A stretch of 64,000 nt of DNA from Mycolicibacterium nivoides (GTDB lineage: Bacteria; Actinomycetota; Actinomycetes; Mycobacteriales; Mycobacteriaceae): NCBI RefSeq assembly GCF_003855255.1, contig NZ_CP034072.1, forward strand, positions 2,131,238-2,195,237, written 5' to 3'. How positions within the stretch are numbered: the stretch's first letter is position 1; every line of letters begins with the position of its first letter. A model generated the notes under the pieces. It saw only the letters and a program-made list of their open reading frames with translations. It was not told the DNA's origin and did no database searches. Both the position numbers and the translations under genes were made by a program. Positions 26,010 through 34,405 of the stretch are shown here, one piece after another.

Positions 26010-26689
26010 ACCTGTTGGCCCAGGAGGATTTCAGCACGCCGTGGGTGAGGGTGCCCGACCTGCTGCTCCCCGCCTACGGCGAAACCTGGATCATGGTCGG
26101 TGTCACCATGGTGCTGGTCGTCTTGATCGGCACCCCGCTGGGAATCGTCCTGCACAACACGTCGAACCTGGGACTCCATCCGAATCCACGGGTGTTCACC
26201 GCGCTCAACACGATCGTCAACATCGGCCGGTCACTGCCCTTCCTGATCCTGATGGCGGCCATCATCCCGGTGACCCGGTTCATCGTCGGCACCACGATCG
26301 GCATCCCGGCGGCCATCGTGCCGATGACAGTCGCGGGTGTGCCGTTCTTCTCCAGGCTCGTCCAGAACGCACTGCGCGAAGTGCGCCCCGATGTCACCGA
26401 CATGGGCCAGGCCTCCGGTGGGACCACCCTGCAGGTCATCCGCACCGTGCAGCTCTCCGAGGCGCTACCCGCCTTGGCGGGTGCGCTCACGGTCAACACC
26501 ATCGCGATGATCGAGTACTCGGCGATCGCCGGATCAATCGGCGCCGGCGGCATCGGAAATCTGGCGATCACGTACGGCTACAACAGATTCGACCACAACA
26601 TCATGATCGCCACGGTGGTCTCGCTGATCATCACCATCCAGATCGTGCAATTCGTCGGCGACCGTGCGGTCAGGGCGCTGACGCGCTGA
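26006..26689 (+). CDS. MetI-type ABC transporter permease (operon B)
   Basis: Permease of 227 residues, MetI family. It shows [22 protein letters not shown] at the first helix, [20 protein letters not shown], the coupling segment [24 protein letters not shown] and [19 protein letters not shown]. The pattern parallels the permease at 6907 along its length. The start overlaps the ATPase stop (ATGA). An 11-bp gap with AAAGGAAG leads to the binding-protein gene. Confidence 0.9.
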   Translation: MNLLAQEDFSTPWVRVPDLLLPAYGETWIMVGVTMVLVVLIGTPLGIVLHNTSNLGLHPNPRVFTALNTIVNIGRSLPFLILMAAIIPVTRFIVGTTIGIPAAIVPMTVAGVPFFSRLVQNALREVRPDVTDMGQASGGTTLQVIRTVQLSEALPALAGALTVNTIAMIEYSAIAGSIGAGGIGNLAITYGYNRFDHNIMIATVVSLIITIQIVQFVGDRAVRALTR

Positions 26690-26700
26690 AAGGAAGACTC

Positions 26701-27600
26701 GTGACAAACCACACCATCTCGCCGGCCGGCGACGATATCGAGATCAGGCAACGCAAGCGCTGGCCGTGGATCGTTGCCGCCGCCGGCGTGGTGATCGTCG
26801 CCGTGGGCGGCGTCGTCTTCGCGAAATACTCCAACCAGGACAAGCCGTTCGGCACCACCTTGGAGGTCGCGACCTGGAGCACCGACATCGCCGCCGAGAA
26901 CCTGCTGTCCTACATCGCCGAGAACGTCGCGCCCGAACACGGCATCACGATCAAGCCGGTCCAGATCGACAACATCATCGAGATCAACCGTGCCGTGGAT
27001 GCCGGCAACGTCGCCGGGAACTTCTTCGAGCACCAGCCGTTCCTCAACGACGCGATCGCGGCCAACGGATTCCAACTCACCCTGGCCGCACCGGCATTCA
27101 CGTGGGACCAGGCGACCTACTCGAACAAGTATCGCGACTGGAACCAGCTGCCCAGGGGTGCCAAGATCGCTCTGCGCGACGACCCCGCCGGTCAGGCGAT
27201 CGCCCTGCTGGACCTCTCCGAAGCCGGGCAGATCACCCTCAAGCCCGGCAAGGACACCCTCGCCGGTCTACCGCAGCTGGGTGATATCGAGGGCAATCCC
27301 AAGAACTACCAGTTCGTCCAGGTTCCGATCGGCCAGCTTGCGCGCAGCCTCGCCGATGTCGACGCCGTCGTCGTACACATCTCCGACGTCTACGCCGCGG
27401 GTCTGCGCGAAAACCAGATCCTGGCCCGCCATCCCGCCCCGAAGGGCAGCGAAGGCGGACTCGTGGTCAGCAACAAGCATCTCGACGATCCCAACGTGCA
27501 GAAGCTGATCGAGACGTTCAAGGACCCCAAGATCGCCGAGTTCCTCGAGACGACCGACAACGAGCTGATCCGCAACACTCTCGGCCCAATCGGCCGGTGA
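26701..27600 (+). CDS. MetQ/NlpA-family binding protein with uncleaved membrane anchor
   Basis: Substrate-binding protein of 299 residues. The GTG start at 26701 follows AAAGGAAG. Unlike usual MetQ proteins it has no lipobox cysteine: the basic segment EIRQRKRWPW is followed by one hydrophobic helix (about residues 23-42) ending in VVFAKYSNQ, so it is probably tethered by a single N-terminal transmembrane helix. The body is NlpA-like (NVAGNFFEHQPFLNDAI, then GAKIALRDDPAGQAIALLDL). It completes an ATPase-permease-receptor set, and a flavin monooxygenase gene follows. A long frame begins far upstream but shadows the permease and ATPase. Confidence 0.88.
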   Translation: MTNHTISPAGDDIEIRQRKRWPWIVAAAGVVIVAVGGVVFAKYSNQDKPFGTTLEVATWSTDIAAENLLSYIAENVAPEHGITIKPVQIDNIIEINRAVDAGNVAGNFFEHQPFLNDAIAANGFQLTLAAPAFTWDQATYSNKYRDWNQLPRGAKIALRDDPAGQAIALLDLSEAGQITLKPGKDTLAGLPQLGDIEGNPKNYQFVQVPIGQLARSLADVDAVVVHISDVYAAGLRENQILARHPAPKGSEGGLVVSNKHLDDPNVQKLIETFKDPKIAEFLETTDNELIRNTLGPIGR

Positions 27601-27660
27601 CCTTACTTCCGTCAGGAGCATCGACGTGACCTATCAGCGAGAAGCGAGGCGAGATCGCGC

Positions 27661-29055
27661 ATGAGCAAGAAGCCGCTGTACTTCTCGGCCTTCGTGATGA
27701 ACACCGCATCCCATGTGCTGCATGGCCTTTGGCGCGCACCAGAAGCCGAGAACCACAAGTTCAACGAGCTGCGGCACTGGACTTCGCTGGCGTCGGCGGT
27801 GGATAAGGCCGGCTACGACCTGCTGTTCTTCGCCGATGTGTTCGGGCTGCGCGCACCCTGGAACGGCAATTGGCGCAAGTCGGTCGAGGGCGGCATCCAG
27901 ATCCCGGTCAACGACCCATCCGTGCTCGCCTCCGCCCTGGCCGCGGCGACCGAGAACCTGGGCATCGTCTTCACCAGTTCGATCGTCCAGGACCACCCGT
28001 TCGACTTCGCCCGCCGCATGTCGTCGCTCGACCACTACACCGACGGCCGGCTGGGCTGGAACATCGTGACCAGCTTCAACGAGAACATGTTTCGCAGCTT
28101 CGGGCATGAGGGCACCCTCGCGCACGACGAACGTTACGAATGGGCATACGAGTACGTCGACGTGACGTACAAGCTGTGGGAGGGTTCCTGGGACGAGGGT
28201 GCGCTCGTGCAGGACAAGGAGCGCGGTGTGCACTCCGATCCATCGAAGATCCACAAGATCAACCATGTCGGCAAGCGATACAAGGTCGAAGGACCGCATT
28301 TCAGTTCGCCGTCGCCGCAACGCACCCCGGTACTCTTCCAGGCCGGTTCGTCTCCTGCCGGGCAACTCTTCTCGGCCCGCAACGCCGAGGGCGTGTACAT
28401 CAGCAGCCCGAATCCCCCTGCCGCGCACGCACTCACCTCGGAGACCAGGGCTCTGGCAGCGGACAACGGTAGAGACCCGGAGGGCATCACGTTCGCCCAG
28501 GGCCTGTCGTTCGTGATCGGCGATACCCACGCCGAAGCGGTCCGGCGCAACGACGAACTCAAGCGCTACCTCGACCTGGAAGGCATTGCGCTGCACGCCC
28601 TCGGCGACGCCGGGATCGACGCGGGCAGCCTGCCGCTGGATACGCCGATCAGCCAGCTCGGCGAGTTCACCGGCATCAAGAGCTTCATTCGATGGGCCGC
28701 CGAAGCCTCCGGCAACGACGAGCCGACGATCCGGGATATGGCCTGGGTGCTGGAGGGGGCGAACCGGGTTGTGGGGACCGCCGAGGAGATCGCCGATCGT
28801 CTCGAAGAGTGGCGGGAGGCCGGTGTCGACGGCATCAATGTCTACCACGCGACCGTTCCCGGTTCATTCCAGGAAGTTGCCGACCGGCTCTTCCCGACAC
28901 TGCGGGAGCGTGGCCTGATCGCCACCGACAAGTCGGGCACCCTGCGCCACAAGTTGCTGGGTCGCGGCGACCGATTGCCCGACAGCCATCCCGCCGCGGC
29001 CTATCGCGGTGCATTCGGCGACAACGACCTACTCAACGACGTCGGGATCGCCTGA
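27661..29055 (+). CDS. NtaA/SnaA/DszA-family FMN-dependent monooxygenase (operon B)
   Basis: Fourth family member in the window, 464 residues. Motifs are FVMNTASHVLHGLWRAP, GRLGWNIVTS, SPQRTPVLFQAGSSPAGQLF and a C-terminal LFPTLRERGL. The ATG at 27661 is preceded by GAGGCGAG, 60 bp after the receptor gene, so it is probably the last gene of operon B. Pairing of a MetNIQ-type importer with such an enzyme repeats operon A and supports a link between imported compound and oxygenation. It should require a separate FMN reductase, which is not encoded here. Its 3' end is convergent with the CBS-domain gene, 13 bp apart. Confidence 0.9.
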   Translation: MSKKPLYFSAFVMNTASHVLHGLWRAPEAENHKFNELRHWTSLASAVDKAGYDLLFFADVFGLRAPWNGNWRKSVEGGIQIPVNDPSVLASALAAATENLGIVFTSSIVQDHPFDFARRMSSLDHYTDGRLGWNIVTSFNENMFRSFGHEGTLAHDERYEWAYEYVDVTYKLWEGSWDEGALVQDKERGVHSDPSKIHKINHVGKRYKVEGPHFSSPSPQRTPVLFQAGSSPAGQLFSARNAEGVYISSPNPPAAHALTSETRALAADNGRDPEGITFAQGLSFVIGDTHAEAVRRNDELKRYLDLEGIALHALGDAGIDAGSLPLDTPISQLGEFTGIKSFIRWAAEASGNDEPTIRDMAWVLEGANRVVGTAEEIADRLEEWREAGVDGINVYHATVPGSFQEVADRLFPTLRERGLIATDKSGTLRHKLLGRGDRLPDSHPAAAYRGAFGDNDLLNDVGIA

Positions 29056-29068
29056 TCCCTTCGTCGGC

Positions 29069-29500
29069 TCAGCGGCCTTGCGTGATGTAGGCCTGCAGCT
29101 GTTCCTGCTCGGCCTCCAGCTCTTCCATCCGGGTCTTGACGATGTCGCCGATGCTCACGATGCCGGCCAGCCGGCCGCCGTCGAGCACCGGGATGTGACG
29201 CACGCGGTTCTCCGTCATCAGCGCACTCAGGTGATCCACGGTGTCGCGCGGCGTGCAGGTCGCCACCACCGTGGTCATGATCTCCGACACCGGCTGCGCC
29301 AGCAGGCTGCTCCCCCGCTCGTGCAGCTTGCGCACCACATCACGCTCCGAGACGATGCCGGCCAGCCCGCCGGGCCCGATGACCACCATTGCACCGATAT
29401 TCAGCTCGGTCAGCCCGGCCAGTAGTTCGGTCACCGTTGTCTCCGGCGAAATCGTCACCACCGCCGTGCCCTTGTTTTTCAGCACGTCCGCGATTCGCAT
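29069..29500 (-). CDS. CBS-pair protein (Rv2406c-like)
   Basis: Soluble protein of 143 residues made almost entirely of two CBS motifs. The first runs about residues 8-60 (KNKGTAVVTISPETTVTELLAGL to GIVSERDVVRKL) and the second about 72-125 (VSEIMTTVVATCTPRDTVDHL to GIVSIGDIVKTR). A short charged helix (MEELEAEQEQLQAYI) ends it. CBS pairs bind adenine nucleotides and usually regulate a partner; here the pair stands alone. ATG 29500 has GGAGG 6 bases upstream. Position before the RNase Z-like gene matches the M. tuberculosis order as I recall it. Confidence 0.9.
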   Translation of the reverse strand: MRIADVLKNKGTAVVTISPETTVTELLAGLTELNIGAMVVIGPGGLAGIVSERDVVRKLHERGSSLLAQPVSEIMTTVVATCTPRDTVDHLSALMTENRVRHIPVLDGGRLAGIVSIGDIVKTRMEELEAEQEQLQAYITQGR

Positions 29501-29603
29501 CGGCAGCCTCCGATCGTGATCCACCTCACATAAGGCTAGGTCGGTGACGGTCAGTAAGAAAGAAGCCACGCCTGTTTGGCCCGGGACGAGTAGGAATGAG
29601 CAC

Positions 29604-30464
29604 ATGATCGAGGTCACGCTGCTCGGCACCGGTAGCCCGATCCCTGATCCGGAGCGGGCCGGACCGGCCACCTTGGTGCGCGCGGGTGACCAGATGTTCT
29701 TGATCGACTGCGGCCGTGGGGTGCTGCAGCGCCTGGCCGCCGTCGGCTCGGCCGCCAACCAGCTCAGCGCGCTATTGCTGACCCACCTGCACAGCGATCA
29801 CATCGCCGATCTGGGGGACGTGATCATCACCCGCTGGGTCAGCACCCTCACCCCAGAGGCAGCGCCCCTGCCGATCATCGGCCCGCCGGGAACCGCCGAG
29901 GTGGTCGATGCGACGCTGCGCGCATTCGGACACGACATCGGCTATCGCATCGCCCACCACGCCGACCTCACCGGCCCACCGCGGGTGGAGGTCCACGAAT
30001 ACACCGACGCTGTGGTGTGGGACCACGGCGGTGTGCAGATCCGGGTCGCCCCTACCGATCACCGGCCGGTGACACCGACCATCGCGTTCCGGATCGAACA
30101 CGGCGGGGCCTCGGTGGTGGCGGCCGGTGACACGGTGCCGTGTCCCAGCCTGGATGCTCTGGCCGCCGGTGCAGGGGCCTTGGTGCACGCGGTGATCCGT
30201 AAGGACCTGATCGAATTGCTTCCGCAGCAGCGGATCCGCGACATCTGCGACTATCACTCCTCGGTGCAGGAGGCGGCGGCGACCGCCACCCGCGCCGGCG
30301 TCGGGATCCTGATCCTCACCCACTATGTGCCCGGGATCGCCGCGGGCTCCGAGGACGACTGGCGCGCGCTGGCCGCATCGGTGTTCGACCGCCAGATCGA
30401 ACTGGGCGACGACCTGCACCGGGTGGAAGTTCATCCCGGGGTGTGCACCCGCTCGCGCAGCTGA
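29604..30464 (+). CDS. RNase Z-like metallo-beta-lactamase-fold hydrolase (Rv2407-like)
   Basis: Metallo-hydrolase of 286 residues. The HxHxDH metal motif is complete (H61, H63, D65, H66 in [14 protein letters not shown]), with further ligands expected in [10 protein letters not shown] and DYHSSVQEA. Start segment [17 protein letters not shown] and the length fit short RNase Z (ElaC) proteins that trim tRNA 3' ends, although arylsulfatase-like relatives look similar. ATG 29604 follows AGGAATGAG; the open frame upstream to 29544 lacks a ribosome-binding site. The 3' end overlaps the convergent LLM oxidoreductase by 34 bp. Confidence 0.82.
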   Translation: MIEVTLLGTGSPIPDPERAGPATLVRAGDQMFLIDCGRGVLQRLAAVGSAANQLSALLLTHLHSDHIADLGDVIITRWVSTLTPEAAPLPIIGPPGTAEVVDATLRAFGHDIGYRIAHHADLTGPPRVEVHEYTDAVVWDHGGVQIRVAPTDHRPVTPTIAFRIEHGGASVVAAGDTVPCPSLDALAAGAGALVHAVIRKDLIELLPQQRIRDICDYHSSVQEAAATATRAGVGILILTHYVPGIAAGSEDDWRALAASVFDRQIELGDDLHRVEVHPGVCTRSRS

Positions 30465-31312
30465 TCGGCCGCCCCGGCAGCGACGTCGAGATCGGCACCG
30501 GCCCAGGGACGTCCGCGGGTGATCAGCACGACGTGCTGCAGGCCGAGGTCTGCGAGCGCCCGGCAACGCTGCACCAGCTGTGCCACCGTTTCGCCGGGTT
30601 CGAGCCCGGTGGTGACGGTGCGGTGCACCGCGTCGGCTGCTCGCCCGATGTCGGCACAGTGCCGGTCCAGTACCTCGAGCTGACGGCGGATGGCTCGGCC
30701 ACCGTCGGGAACGTCGAACAGGTTGCACGCGTCGCCGTACTGCGCGACGAGCCGCAGCGTGCGGCGCTCACCGGTGCCGCCGATCAACACCGGAGGGTGC
30801 GGCAGCGTGACAGGACGTGGACTGCCGACCGGTTGTCGCAGTGCCAAATATTCTCCCCGGAAGGCAGATTCGTCGCCACGCCACATGTGCTGGGCCAGTC
30901 GCAGCAGCTCGGTCATCCGCTCGAACCGCTCTGTGACACCCGGCAGGAACAGCCCCATCGCAGTCGCCTCGGCCGCGTTGTAGCCGGCGCCGAGCCCGAG
31001 CCACGCACGGCCGTTCGACAGCACGTCGAGCGTCGTCACGGCCTTGATCAACAATGCAGGCGCGCGAAAGGTCGCCGCTGTCACCATGGTGCCCAGCCGG
31101 ATCCGGCGCGTCGCCGCGGCGAGGTATCCGAGCGCGGTGTACGCCTCCAGCATCGGTTCGTCGGCGGGGCTGGCGGGGTCGGCCTGGAGCAGATGGTCGG
31201 CCACCCACAGCGTGTCGACGGCGGTGCCGTCGAGAAAGGACCCGATCGAGGCCAGCCGCTCGTGAATCGGCTCCCGCCACGAGTAGTTCGTGACGCTCAC
31301 GCTGAGTTTCAT
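30431..31312 (-). CDS. LLM-class (F420- or FMN-dependent) oxidoreductase
   Basis: Luciferase-like oxidoreductase of 293 residues. The N-terminus [12 protein letters not shown], the active-site strand [35 protein letters not shown] and [19 protein letters not shown] fit the F420-dependent branch common in mycobacteria, distinct from the DszA-type proteins in this window. The start ATG overlaps the stop of the membrane protein upstream (ATGA), so the two form an operon read divergently from a MarR gene. The likely role is hydride transfer to an unknown substrate, possibly induced by the ligand of that regulator. An open frame upstream is a shadow. Confidence 0.88.
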   Translation of the reverse strand: MKLSVSVTNYSWREPIHERLASIGSFLDGTAVDTLWVADHLLQADPASPADEPMLEAYTALGYLAAATRRIRLGTMVTAATFRAPALLIKAVTTLDVLSNGRAWLGLGAGYNAAEATAMGLFLPGVTERFERMTELLRLAQHMWRGDESAFRGEYLALRQPVGSPRPVTLPHPPVLIGGTGERRTLRLVAQYGDACNLFDVPDGGRAIRRQLEVLDRHCADIGRAADAVHRTVTTGLEPGETVAQLVQRCRALADLGLQHVVLITRGRPWAGADLDVAAGAADQLRERVHTPG

Positions 31313-32016
31313 GACCGGATCCGAGCGGCCCGACGCGCCGGAAGGAGTACGCCGACGACGATGAGCCAGATGAGACCCGTGAACCGCGCGATCGGCAGGA
31401 TCACCGACGATTCCGGCCAGATCAACACCAACGTGGCCAGTTCCGCCAGTGCGGCGATCACCAGGCCGATCCAGGCCACCGGTCGCGGCAGCAGTCCGAG
31501 GACGAGGCCGGGCACCGCGATCCCGGCGAGCAGCAAGCCGAGGGCGACGATGTGCCCGACACCGCCGGTGAGGAACACCAGGTAGTACAGCGCACGGATC
31601 AGACCGTCGTCGACGACCACCTCCGCCCTGGACATCGTCCAGCAGATCAACCCGGACAACGCGAGGGCGCCGGCTGCCAGAATGCCGCCGGCCAGCGCGA
31701 TGGTGGCCCCGGGCGCCGTCACGCCCAGTTGCCGCAAGCGGGTGCTCACGGTCGCGGCGTAGATCGCCAGCGGCACCGATGCGGCGAACGTGCCCACGGC
31801 ACTGGCCTGCACCGCGGAGTGGTTGTCGTGGATGTATCGAACGACCTCGGCCGCCGGGCCGTAGGGCAACGGCATCACTCCGCCGAGTGCAACACCGACG
31901 GCGAGTCCGGCCAGCAGCAGCGTCAGGGATACGGCCGCTACCGGAGCCAAGGGCGGTCCACCCTGCCGCCCGGTCGGCCGGTCGGCGCGAATTCGATCTC
32001 CTGTTGAATCGTTCAT
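31309..32016 (-). CDS. Polytopic membrane protein under MarR-type control
   Basis: Integral-membrane protein of 235 residues with about seven hydrophobic segments. A cytoplasmic N-terminus is followed by helices such as VAAVSLTLLLAGLAVGVALG, then ATIALAGGILAAGALALSG, GHIVALGLLLAGIAVPGLVLG and TGLIWLIVVGVLLPARR. I do not recognise a transporter family; it resembles uncharacterised actinobacterial membrane proteins of the DUF4386 sort. I chose ATG 32016 because a TATCGT -10 lies exactly 7 bases upstream with a matching -35. The start codon sits inside an inverted repeat likely bound by the divergent MarR protein. Confidence 0.72.
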   Translation of the reverse strand: MNDSTGDRIRADRPTGRQGGPPLAPVAAVSLTLLLAGLAVGVALGGVMPLPYGPAAEVVRYIHDNHSAVQASAVGTFAASVPLAIYAATVSTRLRQLGVTAPGATIALAGGILAAGALALSGLICWTMSRAEVVVDDGLIRALYYLVFLTGGVGHIVALGLLLAGIAVPGLVLGLLPRPVAWIGLVIAALAELATLVLIWPESSVILPIARFTGLIWLIVVGVLLPARRAARIRS

Positions 32017-32028
32017 GAGTTGAACGAT
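32008..32028. promoter_or_regulatory. Candidate MarR operator overlapping a start codon
   Basis: ATCGTTCA-N5-TGAACGAT is an exact 8-bp inverted repeat. It covers ATG 32016 and the -10 of the membrane-protein gene. The half-site TTGAACGAT recurs at 32073-32081 in the promoter of the marR gene, so one regulator probably binds both. Confidence 0.6.
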
Positions 32029-32052
32029 ATGCCCGGTTCGCGCCGAACTCAA
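32024..32052 (-). promoter_or_regulatory. Promoter of the membrane protein/LLM oxidoreductase operon
   Basis: On the minus strand TTGAGT (32052-32047), a 17-bp spacer and TATCGT (32029-32024) form a good vegetative promoter. The -10 ends 7 bases before ATG 32016, so the message would be leaderless. The operator dyad overlaps the -10 and start. Confidence 0.6.
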
Positions 32053-32072
32053 CCTTCTGAATGTTTTCGGTT

Positions 32073-32097
32073 TTGAACGATTTCATCGTGATACGGT
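32073..32097 (+). promoter_or_regulatory. Promoter region of marR with a second operator half-site
   Basis: TACGGT (32092-32097) lies 6 bases before GTG 32104, placed for leaderless transcription. TTGAACGAT at 32073-32081 repeats the half-site of the operator at 32008-32028, suggesting autoregulation. Confidence 0.45.
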
Positions 32098-32103
32098 TCG
32101 ACC

Positions 32104-32595
32104 GTGGAGAACGGACGGCCCGACACCGTGGCATTTCTGTTGGCGCAGCTCGGCCACCGGGCCGCGACGCAGTTCGCCGAACAGATGGCGACGATCGAGC
32201 TCACCCCGCCGCATGCCGGAATCCTGCGCGCCATCGGAGCGCAACCCGGGCTCAGCCAGCAATCCCTGAGCACCCAGCTGAGCCTGCTACCCAGTCGCGT
32301 CGTCAGTTATGTCGACGATCTGGAGGACCGCGGTTACGTCGAGCGCCGCCGCAACCCCGACGATCGCCGCCTCCACGCATTGTTCCTCAGCACCGCGGGC
32401 AAGAAGACGCTGCGCCGCATCGGGGAGCTGGCGCGTCGGCACGATGAACAGCTGACCGCCGGGCTCGACGCCGGACAGCGCGACGAGCTACACAAGCTGC
32501 TGCAGATACTCGCCGACCACCAGGGGCTGACACCGCACGTGCACCCCGGCTTCCGCAATCTCGGCCGCACCGGCCGCGTCAAGCCAGTCGGGTGA
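32104..32595 (+). CDS. MarR-family transcriptional regulator
   Basis: DNA-binding regulator of 163 residues. The winged helix-turn-helix spans about residues 38-100: ELTPPHAGILRAIGAQPGLS, the recognition helix QLSLLPSRVVSYVDDLEDRG and the wing VERRRNPDDRRLHALFLS, where the DxR signature of MarR proteins is present. Flanking helices would form the dimer interface and ligand pocket. It is divergent from a membrane protein and an LLM oxidoreductase, with shared TTGAACGAT motifs between them, so it probably represses that pair and itself until a ligand releases it. The last 17 bp overlap the convergent transglutaminase gene. Confidence 0.9.
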   Translation: MENGRPDTVAFLLAQLGHRAATQFAEQMATIELTPPHAGILRAIGAQPGLSQQSLSTQLSLLPSRVVSYVDDLEDRGYVERRRNPDDRRLHALFLSTAGKKTLRRIGELARRHDEQLTAGLDAGQRDELHKLLQILADHQGLTPHVHPGFRNLGRTGRVKPVG

Positions 32596-33418
32596 CCTCC
32601 ACCACCACGTCGAGATCTGTCGACCCCTCGCCCGAATAGATTCCCTTGAGCGGGGCCACATCCGAGTAGTCCCGGCCCACACCGACGCTGATGTACTGCT
32701 CCGTGATCTCGCTGTCGTTGGTCGGGTCGTAGTGCCACCACCCGCCGGTCCACGCCTGAATCCAGGCGTGGCTCTGCCCGTCTATGGTGTCCCCCACCAC
32801 CGCCTCGCGCGAAGGATGCAGGTAACCCGAGACGTATCGAGCCGGAATTCCCATGGACCGCAACATGATCAGCGAAAGATGCGCGAAGTCCTGACACACC
32901 CCTTTGCCCTCACGCAGAGCATCCAGGCCCGAGGAGTGGACCCCGGTGGTCCCCGGAACATAGTCGAGCTCGCTGCGCACCCACTGCGCCACGGCCGTCA
33001 CCGCATCGAACGGGTTGTGCTCCTTGGCGATCCGTTGCCCGACGCGCGCGATGCGCCGGCTGTTCGGGGTGTAGTGCGTCGGGCTGAGCACCTCGTCGAA
33101 CCGGTCGATCACGGCCTCTGAGCGCAGATCATCCCAGCCCACCAGCTCCTCGGGTTTCTCGGCGACCTCGGTCTCGACCACCGAGGAACCCGAGACCTCC
33201 AACTCGGTGTGCGGGGCGTGCAGATCGAATGCCGTCACCGCAGTGCCCCAGTAGTCGACATACCGATAGGACCTGGTGGCCGGGATGGTCTCGACCCGGT
33301 TCAGGATCACGTTCTGACGCGAATCCGAACGCGGGGTCAGCCGGGCCTCGTTGAAGGACGCGGTCACCGCCGACTTGTAGGCGTATCCCGTGGAATGCAC
33401 CACCCGTAGCCGCCACAT
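32579..33418 (-). CDS. Bacterial transglutaminase-like cysteine protease-fold protein (Rv2409c-like)
   Basis: Protein of 279 residues with the transglutaminase-like fold. The triad is intact: C175 in GKGVCQDFAHL, H217 in GQSHAWIQAW and D231 in HYDPTND. An N-terminal beta domain (VVHSTGYAYKSAVTASFNEARLTPR) precedes it. It is the third gene of a coupled trio with the circularly permuted ATP-grasp and alpha-E proteins, a combination proposed to make or cut peptide-like bonds; the actual reaction is not established. Its start is directly adjacent to the end of the alpha-E gene. Confidence 0.92.
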   Translation of the reverse strand: MWRLRVVHSTGYAYKSAVTASFNEARLTPRSDSRQNVILNRVETIPATRSYRYVDYWGTAVTAFDLHAPHTELEVSGSSVVETEVAEKPEELVGWDDLRSEAVIDRFDEVLSPTHYTPNSRRIARVGQRIAKEHNPFDAVTAVAQWVRSELDYVPGTTGVHSSGLDALREGKGVCQDFAHLSLIMLRSMGIPARYVSGYLHPSREAVVGDTIDGQSHAWIQAWTGGWWHYDPTNDSEITEQYISVGVGRDYSDVAPLKGIYSGEGSTDLDVVVEVTRLA

Positions 33419-34393
33419 CTAAACCTCGCCTTCCTCGATCACGACCGCATCCCCGTGCCCGGCATCGGTCCAGGCCACCCATGGTGCGGAGTGGAAGTAC
33501 TGCAGCGACAGCGCTTCTCCGACATCGCGGCAGGTTTTCTGCAGCTCGGCCAGCCGGGCGTCCAGGGATTCCAGCACCGCGCCCGGCTGCAGGAACTCCA
33601 GCTCGCTGCGCGCCCGGCCCAGGAGCCGCTGTGCCTCGGCAGTGGCCCCGAGCCGGCTGTGCGGCCGGTTGAGCAACTCGTCGAGGCTGTGTTCGGCCAA
33701 CCGCAACGAATAGAAGATCGACCGCGGGAAAAGCCGGTCCAGCAGCATGAACTCGACCACACGACCGGCATCGAGCGCGCCGCGGTAGGTACGCAGGTAC
33801 GTGTCGTGCGCCCCGGCCGAGCGCAACAACGTGACCCAGGCCGGCGACGACCCGCTGTCCCCGACCCGCGACAGCAGTAGCCGCACGGTCATGTCGACGC
33901 GTTCGATCGCGCGGCCCAGCACCATGAACCGGTAGCCGTCATCGCGGCTCAACGTCGAATCGGCCAGCCCGGCGAACATCGCCGCGCGCCCCTCGACATA
34001 AGACAGGAATTCATGCGGGCCCAGACGTTTGGCCGCGCGCTCCCGCTCGGCCAGCGCGTTGTAGGTGGTGTTGAGGCACTCCCAGATCTCGGTCGAGGTG
34101 ACTTCGCGGGCACCGCGGGCGTTCTCGCGCGCAGCCGAGATCGAGTCGACGATCGAATAGCCGCTGCTGTCACGGCTGAAGGCCACGATGTCGGTCAGCG
34201 ACCACACGTCCAGGCGCCGCGTGGGCGGCTCGATCCCGAGCACCCGCAGCAGCGTCCGCGAGGCGACATCCGGGTCGACGCTGGAGTCCTCCAACAGCTG
34301 ATGCACCGTGACATCGAGGATGCGTGCGGTGTCGTCGGCCCGTTCCACATAACGTCCGATCCAGTACAAGGATTCGGCATTGCGCGCCAGCAT
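33419..34393 (-). CDS. Alpha-E domain protein (Rv2410c-like)
   Basis: All-helical protein of 324 residues of the alpha-E family. The start MLARNAESLYWIGRYVERADDTAR is the family hallmark, and I chose ATG 34393 because it begins there and AGGGG lies about 9 bases upstream; GTG 34402 would place the ribosome-binding site against the start. Other signatures are PSRSIFYSL-like FPRSIFYSLRLAEHSLDEL. The family always keeps company with a circularly permuted ATP-grasp and a transglutaminase-like protein, as here. It is thought to be an accessory subunit; no catalytic residues are evident. Confidence 0.92.
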   Translation of the reverse strand: MLARNAESLYWIGRYVERADDTARILDVTVHQLLEDSSVDPDVASRTLLRVLGIEPPTRRLDVWSLTDIVAFSRDSSGYSIVDSISAARENARGAREVTSTEIWECLNTTYNALAERERAAKRLGPHEFLSYVEGRAAMFAGLADSTLSRDDGYRFMVLGRAIERVDMTVRLLLSRVGDSGSSPAWVTLLRSAGAHDTYLRTYRGALDAGRVVEFMLLDRLFPRSIFYSLRLAEHSLDELLNRPHSRLGATAEAQRLLGRARSELEFLQPGAVLESLDARLAELQKTCRDVGEALSLQYFHSAPWVAWTDAGHGDAVVIEEGEV

Positions 34394-34405
34394 CCACTCC
34401 ACCCC

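Noticed and set aside
27634..28848. Open frame of 404 codons antisense to the monooxygenase at 27661
   Set aside because: Shadow frame: the plus-strand enzyme has all family motifs, and the antisense translation is rich in Gly, Arg and Val without known patterns.
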